A stretch of DNA of 64,000 nt from Oxytricha trifallax (taxonomy: Eukaryota > Ciliophora > Spirotrichea > Sporadotrichida > Oxytrichidae): NCBI GenBank assembly GCA_000711775.1, contig ARYC01000233.1, positions 122,936 through 186,935 on the forward strand, read 5' to 3'. Below are positions 37,785 through 49,535 of the stretch, in pieces (position 1 is the stretch's first letter; each line of letters begins with the position of its first letter). The position numbers and the translations under genes are program-made. The notes under the pieces were generated by a model that worked only from the letters and a program-made list of their open reading frames with translations, did not search any database and was not told the origin of the DNA.

Positions 37785-38057
37785 ATGGTAGATCAATTTT
37801 TCTACAAATTAGAGCACGTTTGGAGAGAGAAGGAAAATCTCCAAGAAATCCTGGATCATGAGCTGAGAGGCGAAATGGATCAATATTTCAAGTAAGACGA
37901 GAAAGAAAGCATAAAATCTTTGGCTCTTCAGAGGAAAAATAGCTTGTCTAATCTTCATCAAAATCATAAAATTAATTAATAACAGATATAAATGCAGTAG
38001 AAAGCAGGTCCCAAGGAGGCCTTTGGCATTGTAGATATGAATTAAGTATAATTATGA
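37785..38057 (+). CDS. Small hydrophilic protein, about 90 aa
   Basis: A short frame starting MVDQFFYKLEHVWREKENLQ and ending FGIVDMNQVQL at TGA 38055. It is charged, helical and Gln-rich. It is in the same open frame as the hydrolase upstream, because TGA happens not to occur in the AT-rich stretch between them, so it could be a last exon of that gene. The GC content rises sharply at its start, which favours real coding sequence. No family recognised. Confidence 0.4.
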
Positions 38058-38821
38058 CAGAAATAAAAACAAATAAAAACAAAAAAAACAAGAAATAGCA
38101 ATAGATATCGATTTACTTTTGCTAATTGTTTAAATGAATAATTGATTAATCATGTATCTATCATTTTAATTAAACCCTATAGATTAAATAGAGTTATATT
38201 AGTATAGAATGATTAAAGAATTATCATAAGTTAATTATAATTGAAAGAATTGGAATTGAATCATGTATTTTATGATCTTATATATATGTATTAGACTAAA
38301 TTTGATTTATTATATTTTATTTATTATACTGCGCATTTCACATTATAATTTAGTTTGGATCGATGTGTTTTATATAATATTTCAAAGTTTTATAATAATC
38401 ACAGTTTGCCCACTTTTAATTAGGTTTTTAGATTGATTAACATCCCTATAATTTATAAATTTGAGTTTAATATTATATTATTGACATAAACAGGAAATTA
38501 TTATTGAAAGTGAAAAATGCTAAAAATAATAATTATTTATTTCAGAAAAAGCTTAAATTTTAGAAGTTTCAATTATGCTTAATATTTATCTTATTGTATA
38601 TATATAATATTTTAATGAATTTTATAGGAAGAATTTGTAATTCTAAACCTATTCTTTTATATTCATTATTATATACTGATAAAAACCATAAATATCGACA
38701 GTGAAAATTAAAAGTAAATTATATTTAGTTATACGAGAGGTATATTTTTAGTAAAATTTTGTGTGTAATAATTTCGAAATTTATGAAATTATTTTGATAA
38801 TTTCAATAATATACATATAAA
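38058..38821. other. Intergenic, very AT-rich
   Basis: About 760 bases of AT-rich sequence with no reading frame of normal composition, no repeat array and no RNA gene that I can recognise. Confidence 0.6.
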
Positions 38822-40187
38822 ATGCTTACTAAACAGAATCTCACGCATCTTCAAAAATTGCCCAGCGACTAGGTTATGTCAGAGAGTCTCAGAGTTAAAT
38901 CTTTGAAGTCCAATTTCTTATCATAATAGAGATAGAATAATGTAAGCTCAATTATCAATATGAATTCTCCTAATATTATGATTATAGCTCTAGCAACCAA
39001 ACAACACACATCTAAAGCAATATTACCCAGGAAATAATCTCAAATAAAACAGCATCTAAAATCAAGGTAACTCTCATTTAAAATATAAAATATCTAAGAA
39101 ATTCTAAATAATTTTGTGATAGATTTGCAATTGAGAAATCAGTCATTGATGGGAGAATTGAATTAATAGAGTAGATTGCTTCCGTAAATTCATATGTCAA
39201 AAGATATATAGAAAAATTAATATCAAACTATTGATGGTAGAGCTACTGATTAATAATCAAAATATTAGTCTCAACCTATGTCTCCAGTAGCTTCCTATAA
39301 AAAATCCATTAAGAGTTGTTTTAAAAGAGTTAATAAATTTCTTTATATAAAAAACACTTTAATAAATAACTTCCCAATAGAAAAAGCAGCTTGATTCTAA
39401 GTAATCAATGAATAGATATCTCAGTCAAGATAAGTTGCAAGCCGACAATCAAAATTTAATCACAAGACCCCTATCAAAGTCTAGTTCTGTCAAGCAGATA
39501 GCTCTATTAAGAGATTAGAAATAAAATTAAAACTAAATGTTGTAATCGCCATCAAATGGGCTACAGAAAAGTCAATCAGTTAGCTAAATGTAAACTCAAG
39601 AATCATTCAAGACTTACATGAGAAATGATGATCAATCTCTTAAGAGAATCGTTCATCCTTTGACAGGTGAGGAACTTTTAATACTTTAGCATGTATTTTA
39701 AATCTCTATCCTATAAATATCTCTTAATTTATTCGAACATTTCTTGGACAAGAAAGATTTCTTGGCAAATACCTAGAAATGTCCATTTTAAGTGTCTGTT
39801 CGTGACAACACGAACTACTACTTCTAACACCAAAAAGAGTTGGAGAAATATTTAGATTCAAAATAATCACCCCAGAAAACCTTCAATAGAAGATTAAAAA
39901 TCAGAAATACCTACATGACTATGTTCCTTTTTTTATAATTTATATCTGTCGCTTAAATAAATTAATACAAATCAAACTTGAAACTGATTCAGAAATAAAA
40001 TATATTCCCTAGCTACGGTTTATACGAAAACAAAAAGCAGTTCACATGTACTCAGTTTTCTCATATCGGCACCTAACTAGAGAAAGCAGATCCAGTTGAT
40101 CACGAGCACTTCGTGAAAGTTGACCATATGAAAATTTACTATGAGGAAATGCTTAAAGCCAAGAACATGAGAATGAATAAGAAATGA
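38822..40187 (+). CDS. Unrecognised Ser/Gln-rich protein with conserved-looking C-terminus
   Basis: The start is MLTKQNLTHLQKLPSDQVMS, followed by Ser/Asn/Gln-rich blocks across several short exons. One intron is GTAACT..GTGATAG (about 39066-39120) and another lies at about 39316-39379. The last 250 residues look folded: SFKTYMRNDDQSLKRIVHPL, LFEHFLDKKDFLANTQKCPF, VRDNTNYYFQHQKELEKYL, then GLYENKKQFTCTQFSHIGTQ and EHFVKVDHMKIYYEEMLKAK, ending NMRMNKK at TGA 40185. Frames near 39685-39760 and 39910-39990 contain odd hydrophobic runs that may be unspliced introns or IESs (frame conserved). The Tyr/His/Lys pattern at the end is distinctive, but I cannot place it. Confidence 0.5.
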
Positions 40188-40728
40188 GTGAATTGATCAT
40201 CTGATCAGATCCAGCCAAAATAAGTGAAAGTTAATATTTATAATCAAACAGGTATATGAGAGTATTTAGAAATAAGCAGATATGTTAACATATAAAATAT
40301 TATCAATTTATTGAAAAAGTGAATATATTCTAAGTTAAATCTTCGACTAATTCATATTTTAGAAGAGTAATTGTTAAATCAAGAAAGAATTGAATATCAA
40401 GTTTATTAAATAAAATATTGAATAACAAAGTCAAATATATTCATTAGTTTTGAGATGCATAATGAGTTGACTATAGCTACAGATCTTTATTCTTTTAAAA
40501 ATAAAATGCAAATTCTTTTGGTATTTATTATTAAATATTGTATAAAATGAAATCTTAATGATTGATTTGATAATATTTACAGGTTCAATCATCAAAGTCT
40601 CCAGCGCTAATCATTTCAAGTCTCACTCTACATTCCCATACTTTTAACTATTCTTACTTATTTTTTAATCATATTATTACTACTTATAATTAATTTGATT
40701 TGCTGACTCTCAGACTAAGTCTTTCCAT
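40188..40728. other. Convergent intergenic spacer
   Basis: AT-rich stretch between converging 3' ends. Nothing recognised. Confidence 0.6.
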
Positions 40729-43700
40729 TCAGTCATCAATCTCAATGACTTCTCCGTGACCCAATGGTGCTGTCGGACTGCTCATAGGTTGCTATTGCAT
40801 GTGCGGGTGAATATTTTACTAGATAGATACTTATTAAGGGTTTGAATTTGCATGATGGAACTAAGTTTATTGCTATGGAAGAGCTGAAATTCCAGATTTT
40901 TATTGTGAAATAATGTTTTAATTTGACATCTAAGGATTTTGGATTTTGATTGGCGATAGCTTAGCCCCTTGTTGCATGAAGCTAGTAGAAGTCCTATTCA
41001 CTGGCGGTTAGCTTTTGTTCCTTAAAATACAATAAGTTACAATCAAATTACTCAAGGATTTGAAAATTTAAATGATTCCTTGGATCTTTTGAGTTGAAAG
41101 TAGTTTGATTCATTTGATTGGATGTATTGACATTCATAGGTAATGGATTAGATTCTCTCAAGTGAGTACTAATAATTTTGTTCTCTAAAATTAATGATTA
41201 AAATTAGTTATTTGACTTACTCTCTTTCCCGTTTATCATGCTGTTTGCAACGTCCCCTATAGCATTGCTTCTGCTCATCATAGCATTTGGAGTATGATGA
41301 CCTGCTGCAATATCACCTTGGAATCCATTTGCAATCATGCTCTTTTGATTGAGAGCTTTGTTGTAGGGAGCGGATTTTTATTAAGATTACTAGTTGGTTG
41401 GCACCAAATCTTTCATTCTCATTGCTTAGAGAGTCTGAGTTTGCTTCTGCACTTCATTCTGATTAAAATAATAAAATCACAATAAAGGGACATTTTCAGA
41501 TTTTATTGCTGAAACATATCAGCAAACTCTCTTTGATTCGAATGAAAAGCAGTAGACTTGAGGATCTCTGTACAAGAAGGTTGAGGCTATGAATGAGAAC
41601 CAAATTAACCTGCTTGATTCATTATGTACTGCTACTACTATTGATTTTACATGGCTAAGTACTAAGACTGGTCTGGCTAGTAAGGCATGTTCATCATATT
41701 ATTGACTCCTTAGTAACCATTCATTTGCATTTGGTTCTAGAGATACATAGGTTGATACATCATTTAAGGGTACATTTGATGATCATAACCATACTACTAC
41801 TGTATTTACTGCTATTGAGATACAGCAGGTTAGTAAGACTAAAATTACTACTAAGCTTGAGATGTTGAAAAGCCTATTTTTTATCTCTTTTTGGGGTCTT
41901 CACCTGGAAAACTATTCAATCCATTAGCTTGATACTGATTCCTCAAAGGCTATTAGAGGTCAGATCCATCTGAACAATCAATGTCAATTTGAATATCATT
42001 ATTACTAAAGCTCTGTTTCTCATATGTGAAGGCATGCACACTTTAAGGCTACTGTTCATTTTCTCTTTAATTGACTGTTCTTTTCAAGGAATTACTTTCT
42101 TGAGGTTTAGTAAGGTACTATTAATTTTGAGGTTGCTCCTTGCTTGAAGAGTTTACCAGATGAGAAGCTACAAAGTCTTTCTCTTCTTCATCCTCTGAGC
42201 TGGATTCTATGGGAGAATCCTTGAGAGCAAACTTATTTCCTCTTACAATATAAGTCCTTTTGTCTTTGAACATAATCTCTAGATTTTCATTAATTGAAAG
42301 AGTATCTTCTTCAGGCCTGGCGATTTCCAAAAGTCTCATAGTAAACTCATCTCTCTTTAGAATTACAGGTTTATCGCTAGGTCTACATGGGCACTTGAAT
42401 AATCTGCAAGTAGGTCTCGCATTCATGGCGATGTAATTATCCAAATCAAAGCAAAGGTCATGCTCACACCATTATCCCTTGACTGGAACTTAAATTTTCT
42501 TCTGAGTTATTTGGCACTTCAAATCTATTTTCACATCTTATTGTTCAATCTTACAGTCCTCAGTGGCATCATTATTTGATTTCTAAAATCGCTTGGATAT
42601 CATAGCAAGTCCTTCTTGGAATTAAAAAATTCAAAATAAAATGTTAAAGCATGAAATTAATTGATATCAACAAAGAAAAAAGTAATACAAATACTATAAC
42701 AAGCTTACACGACTTTCTATTTTCTAAAATTTGCATATGAATAATAGCATTCATAAAATTATTTTAAACTTCAATAAATTTTTAACTCTTAGATTTTTCT
42801 TTGAATTGAATAAATTTTACACTTTTTAGGCTTTAAATGGTATAACTGGTTAAAGATTTTTAATGTAAGAAGTGAATTCTTTCTCTTCATAATTCTTTAC
42901 AATGAAAACTCCACAAACATACTTGTGAGTATCCCCTCTATCTGGTCTAAGTATCTAAAAGAGTTCAAGTAAATTATCACCAGATTTCAAGGATTTGGTC
43001 ACGTCTATGATCTTATCTATTCTCTTTTTGTCGTTAGGAGGATCCTTTATCGTAAACTCATTTTTAATAGAATTTAAACCTCAATAACATGAAAATTATA
43101 CGTTAGTTATATTTTTAATTCAATTTTTGGTAGATTTAAATTACAAATTACTTTAAAACTATTTAATTATATTACAATTTCCATCAATTTTATTTATTAA
43201 AAATCAAAAAGTCTTTTAGACTCTAAAAGCATAAAATTAGATTTATAGGAATAAATATTGCCAAACTTAGTAAATGCTTATTATCTATAGTAAAATTTTG
43301 GTGTTCATTCCTGCTTGATTGATTCAATGCCATGCATCCAAACTATGGATAGGTATTATTTAGCAGAGCATCGCCGTTGTTCATCCTGATACATCTAACT
43401 TGAATCAATAGCTATGGAGAGTTTGAATTATGATAAAAAGTTAAGATTTGATCAAGAATGTTTTATTAGAGAGCGAATTTCTTTTGTGCTGTGGGAGGGA
43501 ATTTGAAACTAAACTTTCCCTGTTTATACTATAATTCTTTTTGCGAAGCTTAATGCACTTAAAAAGGCTTGAGCAATGTCTAGATTGGTAGTTAAAGCGG
43601 ATCTATGTACAAAAGCTAACAATGAGCACAAATGAATCTCTTCATTTTAGCATTATCGCCCATGCATGCTTTGTGAGACTTATATTAGCATACAGTGCAT

Positions 43701-44728
43701 TGAAGCAATTCTTGATTAGCTACAGCTTAAGATTCACAGACACAAAATAAATTAGCTTAATTTTAAGCAGGTTAACTATCAAAATAGCAAATCTTAAAGG
43801 TTGACCTTTTCAATTCAAGAGCCTCTAAACTTAAATCATTGTAATTGTACTTAATTTAATTATGGAATTGCAGTCGCTATTATCTTAAATTATTTATCTT
43901 TTCATTAATCAATATCTTTGGCCTTTTGTTTGGATTTGGGATTTTCAAAGATGGTTAATCAGGCATTGACTAATCAATAACTTGTTCTTTTTATGCCTAA
44001 GATTAGACATTTTTATCTTAATTATTTTTCAGCAAATTAGGATTAATATTTTCAGAATCATTTGAGTTTATCACTTGACTAATCTACTATTGAGCTATTA
44101 TATTGCTTGATGGTTTAGGAGGATTAGCTTATTATTGAGAAACCATTTGTTCCTATAATACAGACTGCCTAATCTCTGGCATGGGATTAGCTTGTTGCGC
44201 ATTTGACAGATAAGAAATATTCTGAGCAGAAAGAGTTGAGTTCACTGTGTTATTAAGAGCATCTTCATTCATCTACCTTTGCAGCTTATTTTCTTCGTTC
44301 TAAGCTGGTACTGCTTTCCTTATACGAAGATACATTTCATTAAGGGTATTTACTGAGAGAGTGTGAGTTGCTCTAAGTTTCCCCTCCTCTGTAATCAGAA
44401 ACTCACATAGTTTTTTCAAAATCTACTCTTAGGTTTGGCTCTCATCTGCCAATTTTCTTCCTAATTTCTCTTAGAATTTCATAAGAGTTTCCTTGGGATT
44501 GTTAGCTAATCGCTTTACAATATCATCAATGCTCATTTCCTTGTGCTTTATTTGTTTAAAAATCTCAGCTTTTGTAGGTTCTAATCCTTTTTCAGAGAAA
44601 TCTTTCTGCTATACCTTTCTCGGTTAATTTACTGAACCTTAACCAGCATTGATCGGCTGTCTAGAATTTCCTCGTCTAAAGAATAAAATGATGAAATCAA
44701 ATAAAATCATACTGTTAGTTCTAAACAT
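40729..44728 (-). CDS. SIZ1: SIZ1-type E3 SUMO ligase (PHD, PINIT, SP-RING, SIM)
   Basis: It adds SUMO to nuclear proteins. The start is MFRTN, then a GTATGA..TTTAG intron, then a Gln-rich region with helical DDIVKRLANNPKETLMKFQE. A PHD finger follows: LFCVCESQ, LQCTVCQYKSHKACMG and RFICAHCQLLYIDPL, the last close to the plant SIZ1 PHD end. The PINIT region spans FSFKFPPTAQKKFALQ, VRCIRMNNGDALLNNTYPQF, an AT-rich intron (about 43275-43085), then DVTKSLKSGDNLLELFQILR and YVCGVFIVKNYEEKEF. The SP-RING is KCQITQKKIQVPVKG, WCEHDLCFDLDNYIAMNARP and RLFKCPCRPSDKPVIL, with the C-x-H-x-x-C pattern of MIZ fingers. The C-terminal third is Gln/Asn/Met-rich, and the protein ends GHGEVIEIDD, a typical SUMO-interacting motif. 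This architecture is known from plants and is notable here. The joins near 42600-42790 and 41430-41470 are not exact. Confidence 0.85.
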
Positions 44729-45031
44729 TTGTAGATGGCTACCTCTGTGTTCTATAATTTTACTAAGGCTATTGCATTGTTTTGATTCCAAATAAAATGT
44801 CTGAAATATATGACAAAAATGTCTAAGTAATCAAAGGTTCTTTGGTTTTTATTATTAATAATTATTGAATTTGATTTAAATGTTCTCACTACGAGTGTTA
44901 ATTTGATTCTTAATGCTTTTAATTTTTTAAGTGATAATGCCAAAATTAAATATAAGCCATCGATTGGAAAAATCATATAATAATTAGAAATTTATTACCA
45001 CATATTAATTTCTGGAATATAAATAAAAGCA
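44729..45031. other. Divergent promoter region between SIZ1-like and CCCH genes
   Basis: A 300-base AT-rich gap shared by the 5' ends of two divergent genes. A bidirectional promoter is inferred from position only; no motif was identified. Confidence 0.4.
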
Positions 45032-46635
45032 ATGTCAAATGTTCTTAAGTCACTCCTTGGTCAGATAGCTAGACCAACTACAACCTCTCTTTATGGTCAA
45101 AATGACATGTTAGCCCAGGCTTTGATTCAGCTCTTCACTTAAGGGAATGGAGCCGTGCCAGCTCAGGGTTCTCAAAATACTAACAATTTGATTCCTACAT
45201 CTTTGAATCCTGTTGCTTATTCGACGGAGAATATGTATCTAATGAGTCAGTAAGCAAGCAATCATTAATCAGGGATTTTGCCTCAATAACAAACAAATGG
45301 TTTGAAAATCGGTGTTCAAAAGACACCTGCTTGGATCAAAAGAGAACAGTTTATGATGACTGCTCAAGCCAATGAGTATTTCCAAGATCACTTTACAAAA
45401 TAGATAATTTTATTTGTCTAGATCATTAAGCTTTATCAGCTGACGTAGATAGTATTACTCAGTCTACTGAAGGTTTATCCTTATAAGGAACATAACACGT
45501 TGCTTCAGCTTTTCCTGCACATCATTAATACTATAGGTACCATTAACTAACTGCTCCCTCAGGAACTGCACTCCCTGGAGTCATGAGCGGTTATAACTAA
45601 AAGAAACTTGGATCAGCAATTGATCCACTTACTGCCATGAATATGGAGGACCTTATTAACTAAGGCAAACCATTGAATCCTAATGTTAAACTTTCATAAA
45701 TAAATAACAAAGGATTTTTTATTTTTGTTTAATATTTAGCGAGTTTCAGTATTAAGGTCCAGCCTATTAAACTGCTGAAGATTTTGAAGAAGAGCTAGGA
45801 AATGAAGATTACTGTGATTTGTCTATTAAAAAGCCAAGAAGAATTTTTGCCAACAAAGAAGACCAAACCAGACTCTTATTATATATTTCTAGATACATTG
45901 AAAGTTTCAAGACAAAGTATAAGACAGAGATTTGCAAGAACTGGGAGTTAACTGGGTTCTGCGCCTTTGAGGAGAGCTGCTCATTCGCTCACGGTTAAAA
46001 TGAACTAAACACAAAATAACATATCCCCAAGAACTACAAGACCAAATTGTGCAAACGTTTCCATGAAGAGCTCTACTGCCCTTACGGACCCAGATGCTAA
46101 TTCAAGCATCAAGGCGATGATGTACCAAACAAGAATTTAGTTTTTATTAAATGAATAATTGAATGACTATCACAATTTATCCGGAGCTGGAAATCTTACT
46201 TAAACATAACAAGCCAAAACTAACTCTAACTAAGAATCTTTGAAGGCTGCCTCAATGGGAATTGAGCCACTTGATATGAAAATCGTTTCTGAAGTTATCC
46301 AAAAGGGTCTCAAATCTCAAAGATCCTTCAAAAGCTAGACCTCAGATTGTGCTGAGAAAGATTTCAGTCATGAATCTTAAGAGACCTAATCTCAGACTTC
46401 CTCAGACAAGCCACTTGAAAACAATGACGAAATCACCAATAGTGAATTTTCTCAAGTTTAAGGTGCCCCTACTCTTGGAAATACTCTTTCTGGACTTGGC
46501 TTCAATCGCAAGAGACTCTAAATTTTTGAGAAAATCACCTTGACTAAGTCTAGCAAGAGAAAAGGAGGGAAGAAGAAAGACACAAGCACTGTAGCTGCTC
46601 CACTCACCCAAAGTGGAAATGCAAACTCTCTCTGA
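45032..46635 (+). CDS. Tandem CCCH zinc-finger RNA-binding protein
   Basis: The start is MSNVLKSLLGQIARPTTTSL, then a Gln/Asn-rich N-terminal half. After an acidic stretch (EDFEEELGNEDYCDL) come two CCCH fingers 18 residues apart: CKNWELTGFCAFEESCSFAH (C-x8-C-x5-C-x3-H) and CKRFHEELYCPYGPRCQFKH (C-x8-C-x5-C-x3-H). This is the TIS11/TTP spacing used to bind AU-rich 3' UTRs. A Ser-rich tail ends KKDTSTVAAPLTQSGNANSL at TGA 46633. Two IESs interrupt it (45386 and 46134), and an AT-rich gap at about 45695-45745 is an intron or a third IES. It probably regulates mRNA stability or translation in the cytoplasm. Confidence 0.85.
45386..45420. other. 35-bp IES, pointer GATCA
   Basis: GATCA at 45386-45390 recurs at 45421-45425. 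Removal joins ANEYFQDH to QALSADVDSITQ in frame. The segment has no intron ends and 35 bases would shift the frame if retained. Confidence 0.8.
46134..46173. other. 40-bp IES, pointer AATTTA
   Basis: AATTTA at 46134-46139 recurs at 46174-46179. Removing 40 bases joins VPNKNL to SGAGNLTQTQQ in frame just after the second CCCH finger and removes an in-frame TGA. A six-base pointer makes this a strong case. Confidence 0.8.
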
Positions 46636-47542
46636 ACGATCAAAATCTCTAATATTTAATATAATATTAGTTATACTATGCATTATTTATAATTTAGAAA
46701 TTTATTAAAAAAAAACATTTAAATAAAGAAAGAACTAATTTGGTAATTATTAATGCTAATTACCTTCTTATTTTGATATTTTTAGTAATTTTTTAACAAT
46801 ATTTTAGAAGTTTTCTCAGATTCACTGTCAATATTAATAAATCTTTTTATAATGACCCCATTTTCGATTTAATAAGTAAATTTAATGCTTATATTGAATC
46901 ACAAAACCATAAAATTATTCTTAAATATTAGATAAATAAATTTAAGAATTGGAGTTTAGGATTGAAAAGACCGATTCGACTAATTGAAATCTATAAACTA
47001 CACTTTATTTGTCAAATTTTATTTATTTTATATTTTAGATTATTTAAAAAATTATCGAATCTACCTAGCTAGTTTTATAAAAAGTTTTAATCAATTATTT
47101 TTATTAACAAAAATATAACTTATCAAAAAAATTAAATAATTTAAAATTAAAAAAAATTCTAGAATTTTCTTTTACAATTTTTATGATTAGAATATTGTCG
47201 AAGTTTATCAAGATATATACATATATTTTGGAATTTTCGAAACCCAACACTCTCAGTTTTATAAGTGAGCACTTTGACTTTTATATTAAGTACTATCCTA
47301 TAATTTAAACTTTATAAGCTTTTATCATTTAAATATGTTCTTATTATCTTATTAACTTTTTAAATTTGTCTGAGATTTTGTGTAACTTTAATTACAATAA
47401 TAACTGAGTCAGAAATTACATTTTAATTTAATTAAGTTTTAAGGAATTTTTATTGAATATATATATATATATCCTTGAGTTTTTAGTAATTTAAGTTACA
47501 ATACTTAACCCAATTAATAATTAAGTTGTTAACCACAAAAAT
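46636..47542. other. Intergenic, very AT-rich, about 900 bases
   Basis: Long AT-rich spacer with a short TA microsatellite near 47459-47472. No coding or RNA gene seen. Confidence 0.6.
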
Positions 47543-48933
47543 ATGAATCTCAGCAAGAAGTCCCTGAAGTCTGTGAAGTAAGTAATTCGTCAACTATAAT
47601 CAAGGGAATCTGTTATTTTTATCATTAAAAATGAATAATCAAACTTAAGTTAGAGGACTGGATAAACAAGCACAGTTGGAAAAAGGAATTTAAAATTACA
47701 ATGAAATATCAGAAGAGACAATAGGAGTAGATGAGTATGATCCGAATAACTTATGCATTATTTTGTATTGAAAAATTATGAATTTAAACTCGGTACGCAA
47801 TCAAGGAGTGTAAGGAGACCAGTTGAAGTTCGACTCAGATCCTGGAACACTCGATTTTAAAGTATTTGATCCCAACACGACATAGACAAGAGCGTTGCTG
47901 AATATATCAGAATCGAGATTTGACATATATTTACAGAGAACATATCAATCGAACCAGTGTCAGTTCTTCTACATTTTCCTCATGCTTTTTTCGGTCATGC
48001 TCGTTATTCTTACGATCTGGAAGGGATTTACTATAGATGAAAACCCCTTTTTTATCCTTGCAGAAGTGATTTTGAACATACTTATGCTTTTAGACTTTAT
48101 CTTTAGAGTAAAACTTGTAGGTTTGAGAAAGTACTTAGTGCATGGCAGTTTATGGAATATTTTTGACGCGCTTGTAGTGAGCACTTGCATTGTACTTTTT
48201 CTGTTTATTTTCCTTTCTAAAGCTAGCAACATTATTCTTATCGAAGAATTAAGCGAAGAAGTTCTGCTCATAGTTTGGTCTGTCTTCTAAATATTTAGGA
48301 TGATTTTTATAGCTAAGAAGCAAAATTTGGCTTAACAAAATGCAAGGACACTCATTGATTTCTCAAACGTACTAGAAAGTGAAGCCGCTGTTGATGGCTT
48401 CTAAGAGGCAAATATTAATCATCATCATAAAATCAGCAATGATATCGGGGGAGGCAGTAACTTCTAATATGGATAATACTAGAATGAATATTATCAAGAT
48501 GGAAATGGAAAGGGTTCGGATGATGTGATTGCTTTCGATATCAACACTAATTAAATGCAAAATAGACTAAAAGTAAAAAATTCTAAAAAGAATTTCTAGA
48601 TTTAAAAGTTCTAGTTTCCTTTAATTCATCAACTTTTATATAAAAAAAGGAAGGAAAATATCTGGACCTAAGAAGCAAAATAGTTTCAACCAGCATCGCG
48701 GAGTAGACTCAATGGGAAGAAAAAACAAAGGTTTTCAGTCTTTCAAAGTGGGAGGAGATATCGAGATGCAAGATATTGGTGGAAACGACTACAACTAGAA
48801 CAATACAAATGGGCATAAATCTGATAATTACGATGCCAGTCACCATTAAAATGTAGGGTTGGACTAGGATAACCTTAACAACGACAATGATGACACTATG
48901 GATTAATACAGTGAGAGAAAGTACCAAATTTGA
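47543..48933 (+). CDS. Voltage-sensor-like four-span membrane protein
   Basis: The start is MNLSKKSLKSVK, then a GTAAGT intron. An acidic N-terminus (KQAQLEKGIQNYNEISEET) precedes four hydrophobic segments: FFYIFLMLFSVMLVILTIW (S1), FILAEVILNILMLLDFIFRV (S2), WNIFDALVVSTCIVLFLFIF (S3, with the S3 NIFD motif) and VLLIVWSVFQIFRMIFIAKK (S4-like, few positive residues). A helix LAQQNARTLIDFSNVLESE follows, then a long Asn/Asp/Gly/His-rich tail ending DQYSERKYQI at TGA 48931. There is no pore domain, so it resembles stand-alone voltage-sensor proteins (Hv1 or TMEM266 type). The S4 has only one or two Arg, so voltage gating is doubtful. A 36-base IES at 47745 removes an in-frame TGA. A Lys-rich AT stretch at 48555-48650 is probably an intron. 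Confidence 0.6.
47745..47780. other. 36-bp IES, pointer AAT
   Basis: AAT at 47745-47747 recurs at 47781-47783. Removing 36 bases keeps the frame but deletes a TGA, giving DEYDPN-LNSVRNQGVQGDQ. An AAC pair three bases on gives almost the same result, so the exact pointer is ambiguous. Confidence 0.55.
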
Positions 48934-49535
48934 AACAAAAATTGGCCTGTTTATATTAACAAAATATTCTCCTTTAAAAATGAAAATACGTAATTCCAAT
49001 TATACTAATACATATTAATAATTAATATCAACATTTTAAAATTTCTCAAATATTTAGCGAATTAAGGAGTATAAATCAAAGTTATCTATGAAATCACAAT
49101 CTTCCATTTCTTTATAATTTATGTATTATATTTATCGTATCTTCATTCACTTTTATTATACTGATGGCAGATTGAGATGTATGTTTAAGTTCTAATGAAT
49201 TCTTTAAATATAAAGTGAAATTTTAACTTTTACAAGAAAATGAATATGTTAACCTATTTCAATATCTATTTATAAAATTATATATTACATATATTATCCC
49301 TTAATTTTTTACAGTAATGTAATAAATTTATATCAATATGTTTTGGGATTTTAATAAAAATATTTATATTTTTATTATGTAAAATTTAATTTTAAGATTT
49401 ATATCATCTAAAATTATTTTCTATTACAATTCCTATAATTTATGAAAGTTTAAATGACTTAAAAATTTGAATATGTTTATTAAATAAATATTTTCCCTTA
49501 TTAATTTAATTTAAATCTATTGCAGAGGAACCTCA
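48934..49535. other. Convergent intergenic spacer, AT-rich
   Basis: Six hundred AT-rich bases between converging genes. Nothing recognised. Confidence 0.6.

Noticed and set aside
47969..48271. Reverse-strand frame across the voltage-sensor region
   Set aside because: It is the complement of the four membrane spans; the forward reading has S1-S4 layout and runs to a proper TGA.
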